The position numbers and the translations under genes are program-made. 8,009 bases of DNA from Candidatus Bipolaricaulota bacterium. Lineage in GTDB: Bacteria > Bipolaricaulota > Bipolaricaulia > UBA7950 > UBA9294. Every line of letters starts with the position of its first letter. Position 1 is the stretch's first letter. Below are positions 5,601 through 8,009 of the stretch, in pieces. The stretch spans positions 1 to 8,009 of the forward strand of contig JAUWNS010000106.1 in the NCBI GenBank assembly GCA_030612485.1. Direction: 5' to 3'. The notes below the pieces were generated by a model. The model worked only from the letters and a program-made list of their open reading frames with translations. It ran no database searches and was not told where the DNA came from.

Positions 5601-6626
5601 CGCGAACTGCATGAGATCGCCGAGAAGTACGTGAGTGAGCGGCGAACACTGATCACCGATGAGAGTGGGAACGTCGATTTCAACAGCCTTATCCCCGACT
5701 ATGACCTGATGGTAACGATCACCAACCGCGGCTACGTCAACGCCCCGCGGGCGATCGAGTTCCGCAGCCAAGGACGTGGGGGAAAAGGGGTAATCGGGCT
5801 GCGGACGAAGGATGATGACTATATTTGCTCGACTTCCCTCGTCAATGCACGCAATGAGATTCTTGTCTTCTCTGATCAGCGGAGGGTCTACCGAACGCAA
5901 GGGTACCGGCTTCCGTCGATGAAGCGCGACGCGGTGGGAAAAAACCTGCGTACTGTGGTTGCCCTCGAACAGGACGAGGTTGTGCGGTCCATTCTCCCCG
6001 TCGCCGATTTCAAAGAAGTGGGAGAGCAGCGCTGCCTGATGGCGACCCATAATGGGATCGTCAACCGGAATCGGCTTGCCGATTACTCGAACGTCCATGC
6101 AGGTGGAATCATCGCCATGAATGCTGATGATGATGACCGGTTGGTTGATGTTCACGGAACCTCTGGAGATGGTGAGCTCCTACTTGCCACGCAAGACGGA
6201 AAATCGATCCGCTTCCGCGAGGAGGACGTACGACTGACTAAACGCCCATCGCGCGGAGTGATCGGAATACGACTCGAAGAGGGGGACTACGTGATCGGGA
6301 TGGCCGCGATGGAGCGGGATATCACCATGGATAAGAAGCTGTTGATGGTCACCGAGCGTGGCTATGGAAAGCGTGTCTCATTGGCCGATTTTCCGCTGCA
6401 AGGACGTGGAGGAAAGGGAGTTCTCGGGATTAAGCTCGACCGCGATTCGGGCCCGCTCGTCTCGATCGGGATCGTCTCTGGCCAGGATGAGATCATCATA
6501 ATCACCGAGCAGAAAGTGATCCGCATTCTCGCAGGAACGATTAATACCTACGGCCGCTACGCCCGTGGAGTCCGGTTGATCGATCTCGATCCCGATGATC
6601 GTATTGTCTCTGTTGTTCGAACGTAG
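2667..6626 (+). CDS. gyrA: DNA gyrase subunit A with in-frame intein
   Basis: GyrA is the DNA-cleaving and rejoining subunit of the A2B2 gyrase that introduces negative supercoils. The open frame is 1319 aa: N-extein 1-106, intein 107-625, C-extein 626-1319. Spliced GyrA would be 800 aa, a normal length. The N-terminus ([35 protein letters not shown]) and [11 protein letters not shown] are canonical. T79 and D83 align with E. coli S83 and D87 of the quinolone region. The catalytic Tyr in AAMRYTE is residue 637 of the precursor (118 after splicing). The C-terminal beta-pinwheel has a GyrA-box-like QGRGGKG near nt 5768-5788 and again near nt 6399-6419, as in Bacillus GyrA, favouring GyrA over ParC. 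AGAGG at 2651-2655 precedes the ATG by 11 nt. tyrS follows after 9 bp. Confidence 0.97.
   Translation: [1319 protein letters not shown]
2985..4541 (+). mobile_element. GyrA intein with HNH-type homing endonuclease region
   Basis: A 519-residue protein-splicing element between Gly106 and Ser626 of the precursor; the extein joins as NFG-SIDGD. Splicing residues are all present: Cys1 ([13 protein letters not shown], block A), Thr72 and His75 in the TPDH block B, a block F/G C-terminus ([22 protein letters not shown]) with penultimate His and terminal Asn, and Ser at +1. Between the halves are an HNH-like motif (precursor 257-283, [15 protein letters not shown] ... HLHLH), a Trp-module array (about 291-535) and a segment at about 545-592 resembling the repeat found in HNH homing endonucleases ([10 protein letters not shown]...FTSFEEM). 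I see no LAGLIDADG motif. The intein is probably splicing-competent; whether the endonuclease is active is inference. Confidence 0.93.
3534..4271 (+). repeat. Array of Trp-centred modules within the intein
   Basis: Residues about 290-535 of the precursor hold at least seven copies of a degenerate module of the form W-x-D/N-x-E-x-R-x-K followed by a basic, helix-prone stretch. The Trp residues are at 291, 365, 406, 440, 462, 479 and 522. Examples are [55 protein letters not shown] and [10 protein letters not shown]. Two further YYxExPE segments between the first two may be diverged copies. Spacing is irregular (17-74 residues). The pattern resembles NUMOD-type nuclease-associated DNA-binding modules, so a DNA-target-reading role is inferred. 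Confidence 0.75.
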
Positions 6627-6629
6627 GAG
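6625..6629 (+). promoter_or_regulatory. tyrS ribosome binding site overlapping gyrA stop
   Basis: AGGAG begins inside the gyrA TAG codon (6624-6626) and lies 6 nt before the tyrS ATG. The overlap suggests translational coupling of the two genes and fixes the tyrS start. Confidence 0.75.
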
Positions 6630-6635
6630 CCGCCG

Positions 6636-7847
6636 ATGGACGAAAAGTTCACCCAACTTGCAAACCGAATGAGACTGCGCCCGACCGTGGATCAGCTTAT
6701 TCCTATTCCGGATCTGATAGCGAAGCTTAAGCGATCAGAGCAGACTGGAAAACCTCTGCGGATTAAACTCGGAATCGATCCGTCCGCCCCGCACTTAACC
6801 CTCGGTCATTCGATCCCCTTGCGCAAGATGCGCCAGTTTCAAGACCTCGGTCATACGGGGGTCCTCGTTGTGGGAGACTTTACACGGCGTATCGGCGACC
6901 CCTCCGGTAGATCATCCACACGTGCGGCGATGAACACAGAGGATATCGAGCGCAATATGGCCACATACGTGGAGCAAGCGTTCAAGATCCTCGATCCCGA
7001 GAAGACCGAGATCCGCTACAACTCGGAGTGGCTAGGAAGGCTCACTTTTGCCGACGTGATCACATTAACATCCAAGTACACCGTCGCCCGCATGCTCGAA
7101 CGCGACGACTTCGCGAAGAGGTTCGCCGGCAATCTCCCGATCAGCATCCTCGAGTTCCTCTATCCACTAGCGCAGGCGTACGACTCGGTCGCGATCCATG
7201 CCGATGTCGAGCTTGGTGGGGCCGATCAGCTGTTCAACCTCCTTGTCGGGCGCGACATTCAGCGTGAATACGGGCAAGAGCCGCAGGTAATCCTCACCGT
7301 TCCGTTGTTGATCGGGACGGACGGAGAGCGCAGTATGAGCCAGACAACGGGAAACTACGTGGGGATCGGTGAAGAGCCAGAGGAGATGTACGGAAAGATC
7401 CTCTCGATACCGGACAACCTGTTGTACGAGTATTTCTACCAGCTCACCGACGTCGGCGTGGAGGATGTGCAGCCGATGATCGAAGATGCACCCCGCGATG
7501 CAAAACGCGTACTGGCGAGAGAAATTGTGTCAATCTATCACGACAAAGACGCGGCGATGGCGGCGCAGGAGGAGTTCGATCGCGTGCACATCCAGCATGA
7601 GCGCCCAAGCGAGGTCCCACAGGTGCAGATCGATCGTGCACTCATCAAGGAGGGCGGGACGATCTGGATAGTTGATCTATTGCAAGCTTCAAGCCTTGTG
7701 AAGAGCCGCGGGGAGGCCAAGCGCCTGATCGCACAGGGCGGGGTGAAGATCAACGACGAGCGGATCGCATCGGCAGATATTGACCTTCCCTTCGAGCCAC
7801 CCATCCTCATCCAGGTAGGAAAGCGTTCCTTTGCGGAAGCGGTGTAG
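6636..7847 (+). CDS. tyrS: Tyrosyl-tRNA synthetase
   Basis: Class I aminoacyl-tRNA synthetase that charges tRNA-Tyr with tyrosine using ATP in the cytoplasm; 403 aa, the usual length. The HIGH-equivalent is HLTLGH (residues 53-58). The region VVGDFTRRIGDPSGRSSTR, the tyrosine-pocket segment YPLAQAYD (176-183) and GGADQ (194-198) followed by NLLVGRDIQREYG are typical of the bacterial TyrZ-like (type 2) group. The KMSKS loop is degenerate: RSMSQTTGN at 232-240, where both signature lysines are replaced (S-M-S-Q-T). A C-terminal S4 RNA-binding domain occupies about 342-403 (SRGEAKRLIAQGGVKIN). It is probably cotranscribed with gyrA. Two tandem TAG codons end it, and no clear terminator follows before the insertion sequence. 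Confidence 0.96.
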   Translation: MDEKFTQLANRMRLRPTVDQLIPIPDLIAKLKRSEQTGKPLRIKLGIDPSAPHLTLGHSIPLRKMRQFQDLGHTGVLVVGDFTRRIGDPSGRSSTRAAMNTEDIERNMATYVEQAFKILDPEKTEIRYNSEWLGRLTFADVITLTSKYTVARMLERDDFAKRFAGNLPISILEFLYPLAQAYDSVAIHADVELGGADQLFNLLVGRDIQREYGQEPQVILTVPLLIGTDGERSMSQTTGNYVGIGEEPEEMYGKILSIPDNLLYEYFYQLTDVGVEDVQPMIEDAPRDAKRVLAREIVSIYHDKDAAMAAQEEFDRVHIQHERPSEVPQVQIDRALIKEGGTIWIVDLLQASSLVKSRGEAKRLIAQGGVKINDERIASADIDLPFEPPILIQVGKRSFAEAV

Positions 7848-7933
7848 TAGCAGGGTAGTATGGCATAAGTTGGAGTGAACCCCTGCGACTGGACAGATAG
7901 GTGTGGGAGTTAATACATTGTCTGCAGGGTCGC

Positions 7934-7940
7934 GAGGAGG
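7934..7940 (+). promoter_or_regulatory. Ribosome binding site of the transposase
   Basis: GAGGAGG lies 7 nt before the ATG at 7948. It is a near-ideal Shine-Dalgarno match and supports this start for a very short visible gene. Confidence 0.75.
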
Positions 7941-7947
7941 TCATTTC

Positions 7948-8009
7948 ATGGCAGGCAAGAGGAAGTTCAGCAAGGCGTTTAAGAGTCAGGTTGTTGAGGA
8001 GTTTCTGGC
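7948..8009 (+). CDS. IS3-type transposase OrfA, N-terminus (3' partial)
   Basis: Only 20 codons are visible: MAGKRKFSKAFKSQVVEEFL. The pattern KR-K-F/Y-S-x-x-F-K-x-x-V-V-x-x-x-L is the first helix of the helix-turn-helix found in OrfA (HTH_Tnp_1) of IS3/IS911-type elements, the DNA-binding part of the transposase. A strong ribosome binding site precedes it. The window ends inside the gene, so OrfB, the frameshift signal and completeness cannot be judged. Confidence 0.7.
   Translation, partial: MAGKRKFSKAFKSQVVEEFL

Larger units (their letters stand above)
7871..8009 (+). mobile_element. Left end of an IS3-like insertion sequence (partial)
   Basis: About 24 bp after tyrS the sequence changes to a TG-initiated stretch with GTGAACCCCTGCGACTGGACA, similar in layout to the terminal inverted repeats of many IS3-family elements (a C-rich block followed by a TGGACA-like end). 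It is followed by a transposase OrfA start. The exact outer boundary is uncertain (7871 or 7876), and the right end is outside the window, so the inverted repeat cannot be confirmed. Confidence 0.6.

Noticed and set aside
5355..6155. Long - strand open frame (266 codons) opposite gyrA
   Set aside because: It lies wholly within the C-extein of gyrA, whose + strand frame is clearly conserved; the reverse frame shows no family motifs.
6399..6419. Second GyrA-box-like motif (QGRGGKG) as a sign of fusion or duplication
   Set aside because: Bacillus-type GyrA also carries two such motifs in different blades of the C-terminal propeller, so this is ordinary.

Overview
The window comes from a bacterial chromosome of moderately high GC. 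It holds the end of a peptide-type ABC permease pair, a repeat-rich intergenic island, a gyrA-tyrS gene pair and the first bases of an insertion sequence. All intact genes lie on the + strand. The lineage cannot be fixed from sequence alone. The OppC-like permease with a large periplasmic insert, and the CACGAAG and GCAAAGA repeat families, remind me of little-cultured environmental lineages (Bipolaricaulota-like is a guess, not a call).

Positions 1-1908: two integral-membrane permeases of the DppB/OppB and DppC/OppC type, 23 bp apart. The first runs in from outside the window. They would form the transmembrane channel of one importer for peptides or a related solute; the binding protein and ATPases are not in view.

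Positions 1909-2666: no intact gene. The stretch carries (i) a small cassette with a fragment of a GxxExxY-family (PD-(D/E)XK-like) protein on the - strand, bounded by inverted CACGAAG-type repeats; (ii) two direct copies of a roughly 100-bp sequence, one with an extra 9-bp unit and a hairpin-bearing insertion; (iii) an inverted pair of GCAAAGA-type repeats between those copies; and (iv) a short upstream region for gyrA with a perfect dyad.

Positions 2667-6626: gyrA, DNA gyrase subunit A, interrupted in frame by a 519-residue intein (2985-4541). The intein has intact splicing residues and an HNH-type endonuclease region. It also has a long array of Trp-centred modules and a further DNA-binding-like repeat. 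Removing it leaves an 800-residue GyrA of normal size. The insertion lies 12 residues before the junction that follows the catalytic tyrosine, so active gyrase depends on protein splicing.

Positions 6636-7847: tyrS, tyrosyl-tRNA synthetase, 9 bp after gyrA with its ribosome binding site overlapping the gyrA stop, so the two are probably cotranscribed. Its KMSKS signature is degenerate. Just after tyrS (about 7871 onward) is the apparent left end of an IS3-like element with the first 20 codons of its OrfA transposase, cut by the window edge.
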